64,000 bases of DNA from Flavobacterium tyrosinilyticum (lineage in GTDB: Bacteria; Bacteroidota; Bacteroidia; Flavobacteriales; Flavobacteriaceae), in NCBI RefSeq assembly GCF_023656565.1, contig NZ_JAMOKG010000003.1, positions 620,001 through 684,000 on the forward strand, in the 5' to 3' direction. The position numbers and the translations under genes were made by a program. A model generated the notes under the pieces. It was not told where the DNA came from and did no database searches. It saw nothing but the letters and a program-made list of their open reading frames with translations. This document shows positions 28,251 through 35,939 of the stretch, one piece after another (the first letter of the stretch is position 1; each line of letters opens with the position of its first letter).

Positions 28251-28985
28251 TTAAATATCTCGCAACATCGCTCGAGCTCTTTCCAAATCCTCAGCCGTAT
28301 CAATCCCAATTCCAACGTGGGTCGTTTCAACCATTTTGATACGTTTTCCGAATTCTAAATATCTTAACTGCTCTAACTTCTCAGAAGCTTCTAAAGATTT
28401 CATTGGAAGGCTGTAAAAGTCTAATAAAGCCTGTTTTCTGAATGCATAAATTCCGATGTGCTGAAAGTATCTTACACCAACATTTTTCTCTCTTGGATAC
28501 GGAATTACAGATCTTGAAAAGTACAATGCAAACTGCGACTGGTCTACCACCACTTTTACATTATTAGGATTATTGATTTCTTCTTCCTGTTTGATTTCGC
28601 GCATTAATGAAGCTAAATCAATCTTTTTATCTGAATCATTTTTAAAAACAGATAAAACCTGCTCTAATGGTCCTGCTTCTGTAAAAGGCTCATCACCTTG
28701 TACATTCACTACAATATCAACATCTAGATTTGCAACGGCTTCTGCAATTCGATCACTTCCAGACTCATGTTCTTTAATGCTCATAATCGCTTTTCCTCCA
28801 TTAGAAACAATTTCATCAAAAATCAGATCAGAATCGGTTACTACAAAAACATCATCGAACAATTTTGTCGAAACTGCCGCTTCATAGGTTCTCAGAATTA
28901 CTGTTTTGCCTCCCAAATCCTGCATTAATTTGGCAGGAAATCGAGTTGAAGCATATCGGGCTGGAATTACCGCTATTATTTTCAT
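28251..28985 (-). CDS. kdsB: 3-deoxy-manno-octulosonate cytidylyltransferase (CMP-Kdo synthetase)
   Basis: This 244-residue enzyme has the nucleotide-binding start IPARYASTRFPAKL, the central ESGSDRIAEAV and VVNVQGDEPF (metal and CTP contacts) and the late motif HIGIYAFRKQALLDF. It activates Kdo with CTP for addition to lipid A in the cytoplasm. Length and motifs are those of a normal active KdsB. No other Kdo gene is adjacent. The 165 bases upstream hold its promoter region, in which I see no clear consensus. Confidence 0.95.
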   Translation of the reverse strand: MKIIAVIPARYASTRFPAKLMQDLGGKTVILRTYEAAVSTKLFDDVFVVTDSDLIFDEIVSNGGKAIMSIKEHESGSDRIAEAVANLDVDIVVNVQGDEPFTEAGPLEQVLSVFKNDSDKKIDLASLMREIKQEEEINNPNNVKVVVDQSQFALYFSRSVIPYPREKNVGVRYFQHIGIYAFRKQALLDFYSLPMKSLEASEKLEQLRYLEFGKRIKMVETTHVGIGIDTAEDLERARAMLRDI

Positions 28986-29150
28986 TCTTATATTTTACTG
29001 AGTTTAAAAAACTCAAAATTTAGTAATTTAATTTTCACCGGTTTTAAGTGTTTGCAAATATGCAAAAATTACTTTTAATTTTCTGTTTACTAGCAAACCA
29101 TACATCGATTATTATTAACAAACTTCTTGTCTTATGTATTTAGAAAAAAA

Positions 29151-29963
29151 TTAAGCCAAAACCGTAACACGAAGATAAGTTGCAGGAATTAAGGTAGAAT
29201 TTTTGTCATTACTTTGGTTTTGGCTATTCACTAATCCTTCAAGTTTAGCATACAAATCTGAAGTTTTTCCATTTTGTTCTGCAGCTTCAAAAGCATTCAT
29301 AGTTGGGCCATAGTAATTTTTTAATCGATTTAGCCACTCCGAAGGTGGAAATGCTGCTTTAAATGTAAAGGTATCTCTCTCAAAAGAAATATTTTCTTTA
29401 GGAATACCCGCATTTGTGAATCTTTCGATAACATTATCCTCAATACCCCACAGCATTGGACTTACAAAACCCTCAGGAGGCGGTGGTGTAAATTCAGAAC
29501 TAATTTTCAAGATTTGTGCAATCAACGTTGGATCACCCGGTATCCAATTACCCATAATAATTTTACCCCCAGGTCGTGTGACACGAACCATTTCTTTAGC
29601 AACATCAAAAGGTTTTGGAGCAAACATTGCTCCAAAAATACTCATCGTCACATCGTAAGATTGGTTTTTCAATTCATTTAAATCGGTTGCATCCCCTTCT
29701 TTGAATACAATATTATCTAATCCTTCTTTTTTTGCTCGAAGATTGCCAGCTTCAACTAAATTTCTTGCTATATCAACACCTAAAACATTGGCCCCTAATT
29801 TTGCCGAAGGTATTGCGGTTGTACCATCGCCACAGCCGAGATCTAAAACGTCACTATTTTCTTTTATTCCAATTTTGGCAACCAATTCCGCACCGCTTTC
29901 TCTCATAGATTCTGCAACGCGTGTAAAATCGCCTTTTTCCCATAATGCTTTGTTTGGATTCAT
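29151..29963 (-). CDS. Class I SAM-dependent methyltransferase (UbiE-like)
   Basis: The 270-residue protein starts MNPNKALWEKGDFTRVAESM. Its motif I DVLDLGCGDGTTAIP, the following VLGVDIARNL (acidic residue for the SAM ribose) and the KEGDATDL stretch mark a class I methyltransferase of the UbiE/Methyltransf_25 type. The open frame continues upstream to 30047, but the added 28 residues do not fit the family and I use the ATG at 29963. The substrate is unknown; the neighbours give no pathway. Confidence 0.8.
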   Translation of the reverse strand: MNPNKALWEKGDFTRVAESMRESGAELVAKIGIKENSDVLDLGCGDGTTAIPSAKLGANVLGVDIARNLVEAGNLRAKKEGLDNIVFKEGDATDLNELKNQSYDVTMSIFGAMFAPKPFDVAKEMVRVTRPGGKIIMGNWIPGDPTLIAQILKISSEFTPPPPEGFVSPMLWGIEDNVIERFTNAGIPKENISFERDTFTFKAAFPPSEWLNRLKNYYGPTMNAFEAAEQNGKTSDLYAKLEGLVNSQNQSNDKNSTLIPATYLRVTVLA

Positions 29964-30264
29964 CTTAGTTTTATCAGTGATTATAGTGCTGATGCCGCAC
30001 TTTAACTTAATTTGTAAACATCTTCTATCGTTTTTTAAATTTATCACCAGTTAATCACAAAAGGCATTTAAAAAACTACTCAAAAAGAAAACAAAAATCA
30101 AACAATCAACTGACAAACAATTACTTACACAAAAATAAACAAATTTAGATCAAACACTTTATTGTCTCACCAATTTATTTTTTAAACAAATTATGTAGAT
30201 TATAAACTTGTAGACCAATATCACATAAATGAAAACGATTGGAAAACGATTTAAAAAAATACTA
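29964..30264. other. Gene-free stretch of about 300 bp
   Basis: This AT-rich spacer lies between the end of the YgiD-like gene and the start of the methyltransferase gene, both on the minus strand. Two minus-strand -7-like boxes occur (TATTTTTG at 30131-30138 and TAAATTTG at 30141-30148), but they lie about 170 bases from the start codon and lack a well-placed TTG. I see no repeat or RNA. Confidence 0.4.
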
Positions 30265-31095
30265 TTACAATATTTTCACCGAAGTCATACTCAACGAACC
30301 TGCTAAAAGTTTATCATTAAACAATTCCAATTCATCGTTTTTATCTTTTAAACCTAAAGTATATAATAACGGAAGATAATGTTCCGGCGTTGGAACTGCT
30401 AATTGGACAGCTTTATTCATTTTTTCGAAATCAATTAAAGGCTGGAAATTTCCATCAAGCAAAAAATTATTCACAGTTTCACGTGCTTCAATTGCCCAAT
30501 CATAACCGTAATTATCTTTATCAAAATTTCTAAAATCGACCATTCTAAGATTGTGTACGATATTGCCGCTTCCTATAATTAAAACACCTTTATAACGTAA
30601 TGCTTGCAGTTTTTGAGCCAATTCAAAATGATATTGTCCCGATTTAGTGTAATCGATACTCAACTGAATTACGGGAACATCTGGGTTTGGATATAAATGC
30701 TTAATTACACTCCAAGCGCCATGATCTAATCCCCAATGTTCGTCTAATTCGACCATTACGGGATCTAAAATCTTTTGTGTTTCTAAGGCTAATTCTGGAC
30801 TTCCTTTTGCTGGATATTGCACATCAAAAAGCGCTTGCGGAAAACCTCCAAAATCATGAATAGTTCTCGGCATTTCCATCGCGGTAACTTTTGTTCCTTT
30901 GGTAAACCAATGCGCCGAAACACATAAAATAGCATTGGGTTGCGGCAATGTTTTAGCCAGATTACGAAAACCAGCCACAAATTGATTTTCTTCAATAGCA
31001 TTCATCGGACTGCCATGTCCTAAAAACAGAACCGGCATTTTATCAGTATTCGAAAACGTAGATGAAATCGAATGTAAGTCGTTAAGCGTTGTCAT
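30265..31095 (-). CDS. YgiD/LigB-type extradiol dioxygenase (4,5-DOPA dioxygenase-like)
   Basis: This 276-residue protein keeps the metal-binding pattern of the YgiD family: LGHGSPMN near the start, the AHWFTKG motif, HWGLDHGAWSVI and GSGNIVHNLR. These supply the His ligands of the metal. Family members open catechol rings outside the diol (DOPA as tested substrate), but the physiological substrate in bacteria is unknown. A single gene flanked by a long inverted repeat on its upstream side. Confidence 0.85.
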   Translation of the reverse strand: MTTLNDLHSISSTFSNTDKMPVLFLGHGSPMNAIEENQFVAGFRNLAKTLPQPNAILCVSAHWFTKGTKVTAMEMPRTIHDFGGFPQALFDVQYPAKGSPELALETQKILDPVMVELDEHWGLDHGAWSVIKHLYPNPDVPVIQLSIDYTKSGQYHFELAQKLQALRYKGVLIIGSGNIVHNLRMVDFRNFDKDNYGYDWAIEARETVNNFLLDGNFQPLIDFEKMNKAVQLAVPTPEHYLPLLYTLGLKDKNDELELFNDKLLAGSLSMTSVKIL

Positions 31096-31109
31096 TTTAT
31101 TTTTTTTCT

Positions 31110-31313
31110 GCCACAGATTAAAGGATTAAAAAGATTTTTACTCATTTTTAAGTTAAAATGGTGTGATGCTTAATTTTTGTTTCACGCAGATTTTGCAGAT
31201 TGATCAGATTGTTTAATTGAGTTTTTTAAATTAATAATCCGCTCAATCTGCAAAATCTGCGAGAGAAATTTAAACGCATTCAAAAAATCTTTTTAATCCT
31301 TTTAATCTGTGGC
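31110..31313. repeat. Long fold-back repeat between two minus-strand genes
   Basis: An outer arm GCCACAGATTAAAGGATTAA (31110-31139) recurs inverted at 31282-31313 with one extra base. Inside it a perfect 19-bp arm, CGCAGATTTTGCAGATTGA at 31185-31203, recurs inverted at 31243-31261. A partial single copy of the outer arm lies near 50325-50357. This is an intergenic repeat family, non-coding. Confidence 0.85.
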
Positions 31314-31320
31314 TAAAAAA

Positions 31321-32730
31321 TTATTCCTCAAAGCTCTCGTCTTTAAATCCTATCAAATATAGCTTATTTTTAGCACGTGTCATCGCCGTATAAAGCCATC
31401 TAATGTAATCAGTATCAATTCCGTTTGGAAGAAATGGCTGTTCGATAAAAACCGTGTTCCACTGTCCACCTTGCGATTTATGACAGGTTATCGCGTAAGA
31501 GAATTTAACCTGTAATCCGTTGAAATATTCGTTTTCTTTTACCTTTTGAAATCTTTTATATTTGGTTGGCTCATCTTCATAATCTTTCATCACTTCTTCG
31601 TACAAACGATTCGATTCTTCATAGGTTAAAGAAGGCGATTCGCTAGTTAAGGTATCTAGAATTAAAACCGTCTCAAAAGGTTTTTGTTCTGGATAATCAA
31701 CCATTCTTATTTTTACTTTCGCAAACTTAAATCCGTACAATTCTTTGATTCCGAAAAGTTCTAAAACTTCAATAATATCTCCGTTGGCAATAAATCCAGC
31801 TTCGTCTGTTTCTTTCAGCCAGAAATAATTGTTTTTTACCACCATCAAAAAATCTCCAACCGAAAGTTCGCTTTCTTTAAATAAAATTCGGCTTCTGATT
31901 TGCTCATTATATTGATTGGCACGTTTATTAGAACGAACAATAAAAGCAGTATCCTCAATGCTATAATTGCTGTAGGCAGTATTAATCGCATCTTGAATAT
32001 CGTAACCGTCTGTTAGTCGAACAATATCTTTAAACTTCTTTACATTGAATTTAAATTCGGTTATAAAACTTTCTTTAAGCAATTCACGTAATTCTGTTGC
32101 ATTGAATAAAATCCCTGAACTTTCTTCCTGACGCATTACTTCGTCCAATTCGATATGTTCAATTTCCTTGTCATAATGAATGCCCAAAGTCTGAATGTCC
32201 AGCGCCGGACTAATATCTAAATTTACTGGAGGCAACTGGGCAGTATCTCCCAAAAGAATCATTTTGCAATTGCTTCCAGAATAAACGTAATTGATCAAAT
32301 CGTCTAGAAGCGAGCCACTGTCTAATGTGCTGTCTGAGATCATCGAGGCCTCATCGACGATAAAAATGGTATTTTTATGTTTGTTGACTTGCTTGGTAAA
32401 GGCTACTCCACCTCCAGAAGATTTCTTCGGGAAATATATTTTTTTATGAATCGTAAAGGCCGGATTATTCGAATAATTGGCGATTACTTTTGCCGCGCGT
32501 CCTGTTGGTGCTAACAAAACATATTTTTTATTGATCTCGCTAAGATTATTAACGATAGTAGAAATAACGGTAGTTTTTCCCGTTCCCGCATATCCTTTCA
32601 AAACGAAAATCGTGTCGTTTTGGGGTTCGGTTAGAAAGATTGCAATTTTCTGAAAAAAAATATCCTGCTTGTATGTTGGAGCAAAAGGAAATCGTTTTTG
32701 TAAAGTACCGTAAAACTGTGCAGAATTCAT
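31321..32730 (-). CDS. RecD-like superfamily 1 DNA helicase
   Basis: The 469-residue protein starts MNSAQFYGTLQKRFPF. It carries Walker A GYAGTGKTT, Walker B IFIVDEASMIS, motif III LLGDTAQLPPV and the C-terminal UvrD_C_2 block SYAITCHKSQGG with YTAMTRAKNKLYLIG. This is the compact RecD2/Dda-type helicase, moving 5' to 3' on DNA, without RecB or RecC partners here. The open frame reaches 32778, but a -7-like box (GACCTTTG) and the hexamer repeats lie in that extension, so the ATG at 32730 is preferred. Confidence 0.88.
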   Translation of the reverse strand: MNSAQFYGTLQKRFPFAPTYKQDIFFQKIAIFLTEPQNDTIFVLKGYAGTGKTTVISTIVNNLSEINKKYVLLAPTGRAAKVIANYSNNPAFTIHKKIYFPKKSSGGGVAFTKQVNKHKNTIFIVDEASMISDSTLDSGSLLDDLINYVYSGSNCKMILLGDTAQLPPVNLDISPALDIQTLGIHYDKEIEHIELDEVMRQEESSGILFNATELRELLKESFITEFKFNVKKFKDIVRLTDGYDIQDAINTAYSNYSIEDTAFIVRSNKRANQYNEQIRSRILFKESELSVGDFLMVVKNNYFWLKETDEAGFIANGDIIEVLELFGIKELYGFKFAKVKIRMVDYPEQKPFETVLILDTLTSESPSLTYEESNRLYEEVMKDYEDEPTKYKRFQKVKENEYFNGLQVKFSYAITCHKSQGGQWNTVFIEQPFLPNGIDTDYIRWLYTAMTRAKNKLYLIGFKDESFEE

Positions 32731-32764
32731 AGAGTAATATTGAAATACAAAGGTCGACTTTTTT

Positions 32765-32885
32765 AATGGCAATGGCAAAAATCAATTTCAATGGCAAAAT
32801 TCAATTTCAATTTCAATTTCAATAGCAATAGCAATAGCAATGGCAAAATTCAATATCATTAGCAATTTCAATGGCAAAGTCAAAT
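32765..32885. repeat. Degenerate hexamer array (AATNNC)n
   Basis: About 20 consecutive units of the form AATNNC (mainly AATTTC, AATGGC and AATAGC) run head to tail, with a few seven-base slips. The same hexamers occur on the opposite strand at 33025-33047 (reading AATGTC AATTTC AATATC in inverse). The two arms face each other across 140 bases in the gap between the helicase and DUF3822 genes. No coding role. Confidence 0.8.
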
Positions 32886-33044
32886 TAAATATGAAAATTA
32901 AAATACTATCTAAAACCTAAATTTAATTACAACCTTAAATAATTGACAATAAACAGAATGATAATATTTTGCTAACTTTCTTGTAATATTAAATTTTGAA
33001 ATTGCATATTAATTAAGTCTTTTTCATTGATATTGAAATTGACA

Positions 33045-33071
33045 TTGTTATTTTTTTTATTTGTAAGTTTG
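33045..33071 (+). promoter_or_regulatory. Promoter of DUF3822-rsmD (TTG-N16-TAAGTTTG)
   Basis: TTG at 33045-33047 and TAAGTTTG at 33064-33071 are 16 bases apart, close to consensus. Transcription would start about 50 bases before the ATG at 33126; a longer frame from a TTG at 33027 would begin upstream of this promoter and is rejected. Confidence 0.65.
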
Positions 33072-33125
33072 TGGTCGCTTAAATTCTTTCTTGATTTAAA
33101 ACAGGTAACGAATTGTAAATCAACT

Positions 33126-33947
33126 ATGTCATTACAAAATACTAACATTACTTCAAAAAATTACAGAAAACTTTCTATTCAGGTTTCACTGACTGGATTT
33201 TCATATTGCTGTTTCGATACTTTAAATAATATCATCACTTCTTTTAAGGAAATAAAGTTTGATACTACCAGTAAGACATCTCGAATTGAAGATCTGTTCA
33301 ATGATGCTTTTAAAAGCAATCCTGAATTAAAAAATACTTACGATGAAGTAATGGTTATTCATAACAATAACCTTTCGACTTTTGTTCCGACTGCTTTGTT
33401 TGATGAGAATTATTTAGGAAGTTATCTGCAATACACTACAAAAGTGTTTGATACCGACTTTTTTACTTTTGATCAAATTCCTAATTATCAGATGAACTCG
33501 GTTTATATTCCCTTTGTGAATATCAACAATTTCTTAATCGATAATGTTGGTTCTTTTGATTATAAACACGCTAACAGCATTTTGGTCGAAAAACTTTTGG
33601 ATAACTCAAGAAATAACGACGATAAGAAAATGATCGTCAATTTTAATCCTGAGAGTTTTGAAATTATTGTAGTGCAGAATCAAAAGCTTTTGCTGTTTAA
33701 TTCATTCGAATATAATACTCCAGAAGATTTTATCTACTATATTTTATTTACAGCAGAACAAATGAGCATGAATCCGGAAAGTTTCAAATTAGAATTATTG
33801 GGAACTATTTCAGAAAATGATCCATTTTATGCTATAGCTTACAAATATGTACGCCATATTTCTTTTATGGATGTTTCAAAACTGAAGGAAAGAAATAGCT
33901 TTACAACCGCTCAAAATCAAAAACATTATATCTTATTTCAATCATGA
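33126..33947 (+). CDS. DUF3822 family protein
   Basis: This 273-residue soluble protein begins MSLQNTNITSKNYRKLSIQV and fits the DUF3822 family of Bacteroidota, which probably has an actin/ASKHA-like fold and no known function. Its stop codon overlaps the rsmD start (ATGA), so the two are translationally coupled. That pairing is common in flavobacteria and suggests, but does not show, a link to ribosomal RNA modification or its regulation. Confidence 0.8.
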   Translation: MSLQNTNITSKNYRKLSIQVSLTGFSYCCFDTLNNIITSFKEIKFDTTSKTSRIEDLFNDAFKSNPELKNTYDEVMVIHNNNLSTFVPTALFDENYLGSYLQYTTKVFDTDFFTFDQIPNYQMNSVYIPFVNINNFLIDNVGSFDYKHANSILVEKLLDNSRNNDDKKMIVNFNPESFEIIVVQNQKLLLFNSFEYNTPEDFIYYILFTAEQMSMNPESFKLELLGTISENDPFYAIAYKYVRHISFMDVSKLKERNSFTTAQNQKHYILFQS

Positions 33948-34549
33948 GAATCATTTCAGGAAAATACAAAGGACGCAGAATTTTTCCGCCAAAAAATCTA
34001 CCTGTAAGACCAACGACTGATATGAGTAAAGAAGCATTGTTTAATGTTTTGAATAATCATTTTAGTTTTGACAGCTTAAAGGTTTTAGATCTTTTTTCGG
34101 GAACTGGCAATATAAGTTATGAATTCGCTTCTCGCGGAAGTGCTCCCATTACTTCTGTTGATGGCGATTTTGGATGCGTAAAATTTATCAAACAAGTTTC
34201 ATCAGAATATGATTTTGATATTGCTGCAACCAAAAGCGATGTCTTTAAATTCTTAGAAAATTCTAAAACTACTTACGATATCATTTTCGCAGATCCACCC
34301 TACGGATTGGATCAGGCAACTTTTGAGAAAATCGTTCTAACCGTTTTTGAACGAGATTTATTGGAAGACGACGGAATGATGATTATCGAACATTCAAAAT
34401 ACACCAAACTGGATCATATGAGTAATTTTTCTTTCCAGAAAAGTTATGGCGGTTCTTTCTTTAGTTTTTTTGAATTGAATTCGACCGATGATGATGAAGA
34501 ATTACCACATGATGCTTCTAAAAAAGAATCTGAAGAAGATGAAGGTTAA
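33944..34549 (+). CDS. rsmD: 16S rRNA (guanine966-N2)-methyltransferase RsmD
   Basis: This 201-residue enzyme starts MRIISGKYKGRRI, has the RPTTDMSKEALFNVL signature, SAM motif LDLFSGTGNIS and the catalytic DPPYGL motif. It methylates guanine 966 of 16S rRNA. The last 25 residues are unusually acidic (DDDEELPHD and ESEEDEG) and look like a disordered tail absent from the core family. It overlaps the DUF3822 gene by 4 bases and is followed by a strong terminator. Confidence 0.93.
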   Translation: MRIISGKYKGRRIFPPKNLPVRPTTDMSKEALFNVLNNHFSFDSLKVLDLFSGTGNISYEFASRGSAPITSVDGDFGCVKFIKQVSSEYDFDIAATKSDVFKFLENSKTTYDIIFADPPYGLDQATFEKIVLTVFERDLLEDDGMMIIEHSKYTKLDHMSNFSFQKSYGGSFFSFFELNSTDDDEELPHDASKKESEEDEG

Positions 34550-34573
34550 TATTTTTTTTATTTTTTAATATAT

Positions 34574-34611
34574 AAAAAAAACCTTGTGAAAATTTTACAA
34601 GGTTTTTTTTT
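34574..34611 (+). terminator. Intrinsic terminator after rsmD
   Basis: AAAAAAACCTTGT pairs with ACAAGGTTTTTTT around an eight- or nine-base loop, ending in a T-run. Confidence 0.9.
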
Positions 34612-34678
34612 ACGCTTGATTCAAAAATGTCTTAAAGTATTATTATTAAGTCTTCGTTGTCCTATTTTAAGAATAGAA

Positions 34679-34707
34679 CATCTCTTTTTTTGCAAAAAAA
34701 AGAGATG
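34679..34707 (+). promoter_or_regulatory. Inverted repeat covering the lipoprotein start codon
   Basis: CATCTCTTTTTTTG at 34679-34692 pairs with CAAAAAAAAGAGATG at 34693-34707 with one bulged A; the final ATG of the right arm is the start codon. In RNA this would hide the start codon in a stem. Confidence 0.5.
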
Positions 34708-35139
34708 AAAAAAATATGTTTATTAATTGTAATAATTTGTTGCACTTCTTGTAATCAAGATTATTATGATGATTATAATTATTACAATGAAAATTATTAT
34801 CATAGACAACAATACATTGATCCTCCTATTTGGATAAGGGGAATTTGGAAAGATAACAAAGACAGAATGATTCAATTTACTGGAGACGATTTGTTATACA
34901 AATATCCTATGCAAAAATATAGTTCTGCTGCTGATGAAATATTTGATTATGAAAAGTATTACTTGAATGAATATAGCAGTTACCAAACTCCAAATGTTCA
35001 GGAAGTAGAATTAATCGATTATTATAGCATAAAATATAATTGCATAAATACGCCCAGCAAAAAATTTAGTTTTATCAAAATATCAGAATCAAAAATTGAA
35101 TCGACAGGCTTGATGCCAGGAATATATTATAAACAATAA
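34705..35139 (+). CDS. Small lipoprotein, function unknown
   Basis: The 144-residue protein starts MKKICLLIVIICCTSC with Cys15 as the lipidation site, then a very Tyr/Asp/Asn-rich linker (DYYDDYNYYNENYYHR) and a compact domain (PPIWIRGIWKDNKDRMIQF). The start at 34705 is chosen because an upstream frame start at 34657 would bury the signal peptide. I do not recognise the domain. A nearly perfect inverted repeat (34679-34707) pairs the start codon region with the bases just before it. Confidence 0.65.
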   Translation: MKKICLLIVIICCTSCNQDYYDDYNYYNENYYHRQQYIDPPIWIRGIWKDNKDRMIQFTGDDLLYKYPMQKYSSAADEIFDYEKYYLNEYSSYQTPNVQEVELIDYYSIKYNCINTPSKKFSFIKISESKIESTGLMPGIYYKQ

Positions 35140-35150
35140 AATATTGAAAA

Positions 35151-35183
35151 AGAAAAAACTCTTGAAATGCAAGAGTTTTTTCT
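35151..35183. terminator. Bidirectional terminator
   Basis: AGAAAAAACTCTTG pairs perfectly with CAAGAGTTTTTTCT between two convergent genes. Confidence 0.9.
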
Positions 35184-35185
35184 TT

Positions 35186-35869
35186 CTATTTGAATGAAAA
35201 TGGTTTTTTAATTCCAAAGTAGAAAGAAATTCCAAGTCCAAAATTATCAGGCCTGCTATAATCTACATTGTTATATGGCATTTTATTTAACGCTTTTCCC
35301 AAATTTAACCGATTGTAAATAGCACTTACAACAATAGAATTGGAATTATTTTCAGACAAGAAAAATTCGTAGCCAATTTCTACACTTCCATAAACCTGCC
35401 AAGCTGGGAGACTACGCTTCTGAATAAACGAATTTGAAAGATTAAAATAATCGGAACTGCTAAAATTTTCTGTAGCTTGTATTCGTGCCAGATTTAATTT
35501 AGGCATTATAAAATAATTAAATTCCCTTCCTAAATAATCATCCAAAAATAAATTATAAATCTTTAAACCTAAACCCGTGTTTACCGCATAACCTTTTGCT
35601 AACTGCTTTTGCAAAACATAATTATCATAATCATAATTTTCTTGTTCAATATTTTTCAAAGTAAAATAACTTAGCGAAAGCTGAACAGCTATTGAAGGAA
35701 AATCTCCAATATCAATCCCTGCTTCCATTTCTTTAACAGATTCTGAACTTCCTGTTCCTAAATACATCGAATAATTTCCAAAACCTCTCAATTCCTGAGA
35801 TCTAACATTATAAAATTGGGTTGTTAGTAAAATGCAAAAAACAATTCTTTTTAAATTCCAAAACTTCAT
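35186..35869 (-). CDS. Outer-membrane beta-barrel-like protein, function unknown
   Basis: This 227-residue protein has a signal peptide ending near VRSQ. The rest alternates polar and hydrophobic residues in strand-sized blocks with aromatic girdle residues (SYFTLKN, YGSVEIGYEFF, LGISFYFGIKKPF), as in small outer-membrane barrels. No family motif is recognised. It stops just short of the terminator shared with the lipoprotein gene, and lies 70 bases downstream of the TonB-type receptor gene on the same strand, so it may be transcribed with it. Confidence 0.6.
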   Translation of the reverse strand: MKFWNLKRIVFCILLTTQFYNVRSQELRGFGNYSMYLGTGSSESVKEMEAGIDIGDFPSIAVQLSLSYFTLKNIEQENYDYDNYVLQKQLAKGYAVNTGLGLKIYNLFLDDYLGREFNYFIMPKLNLARIQATENFSSSDYFNLSNSFIQKRSLPAWQVYGSVEIGYEFFLSENNSNSIVVSAIYNRLNLGKALNKMPYNNVDYSRPDNFGLGISFYFGIKKPFSFK

Positions 35870-35939
35870 TACTTAAATATTTAATTTTTGAATTAAATAT
35901 TCAAAAACCATTCCTGAAAAGAAAGAATTAACCTACTTT

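Noticed and set aside
32731..32778. 16-residue N-terminal extension of the RecD-like helicase
   Set aside because: It lies over a -7-like box and the hexamer array and does not fit the family start.
33027..33125. Hydrophobic N-terminal extension of the DUF3822 protein (looks like a signal peptide)
   Set aside because: It begins at a TTG inside the hexamer repeat and upstream of the promoter; DUF3822 proteins are soluble and begin near MSLQN.
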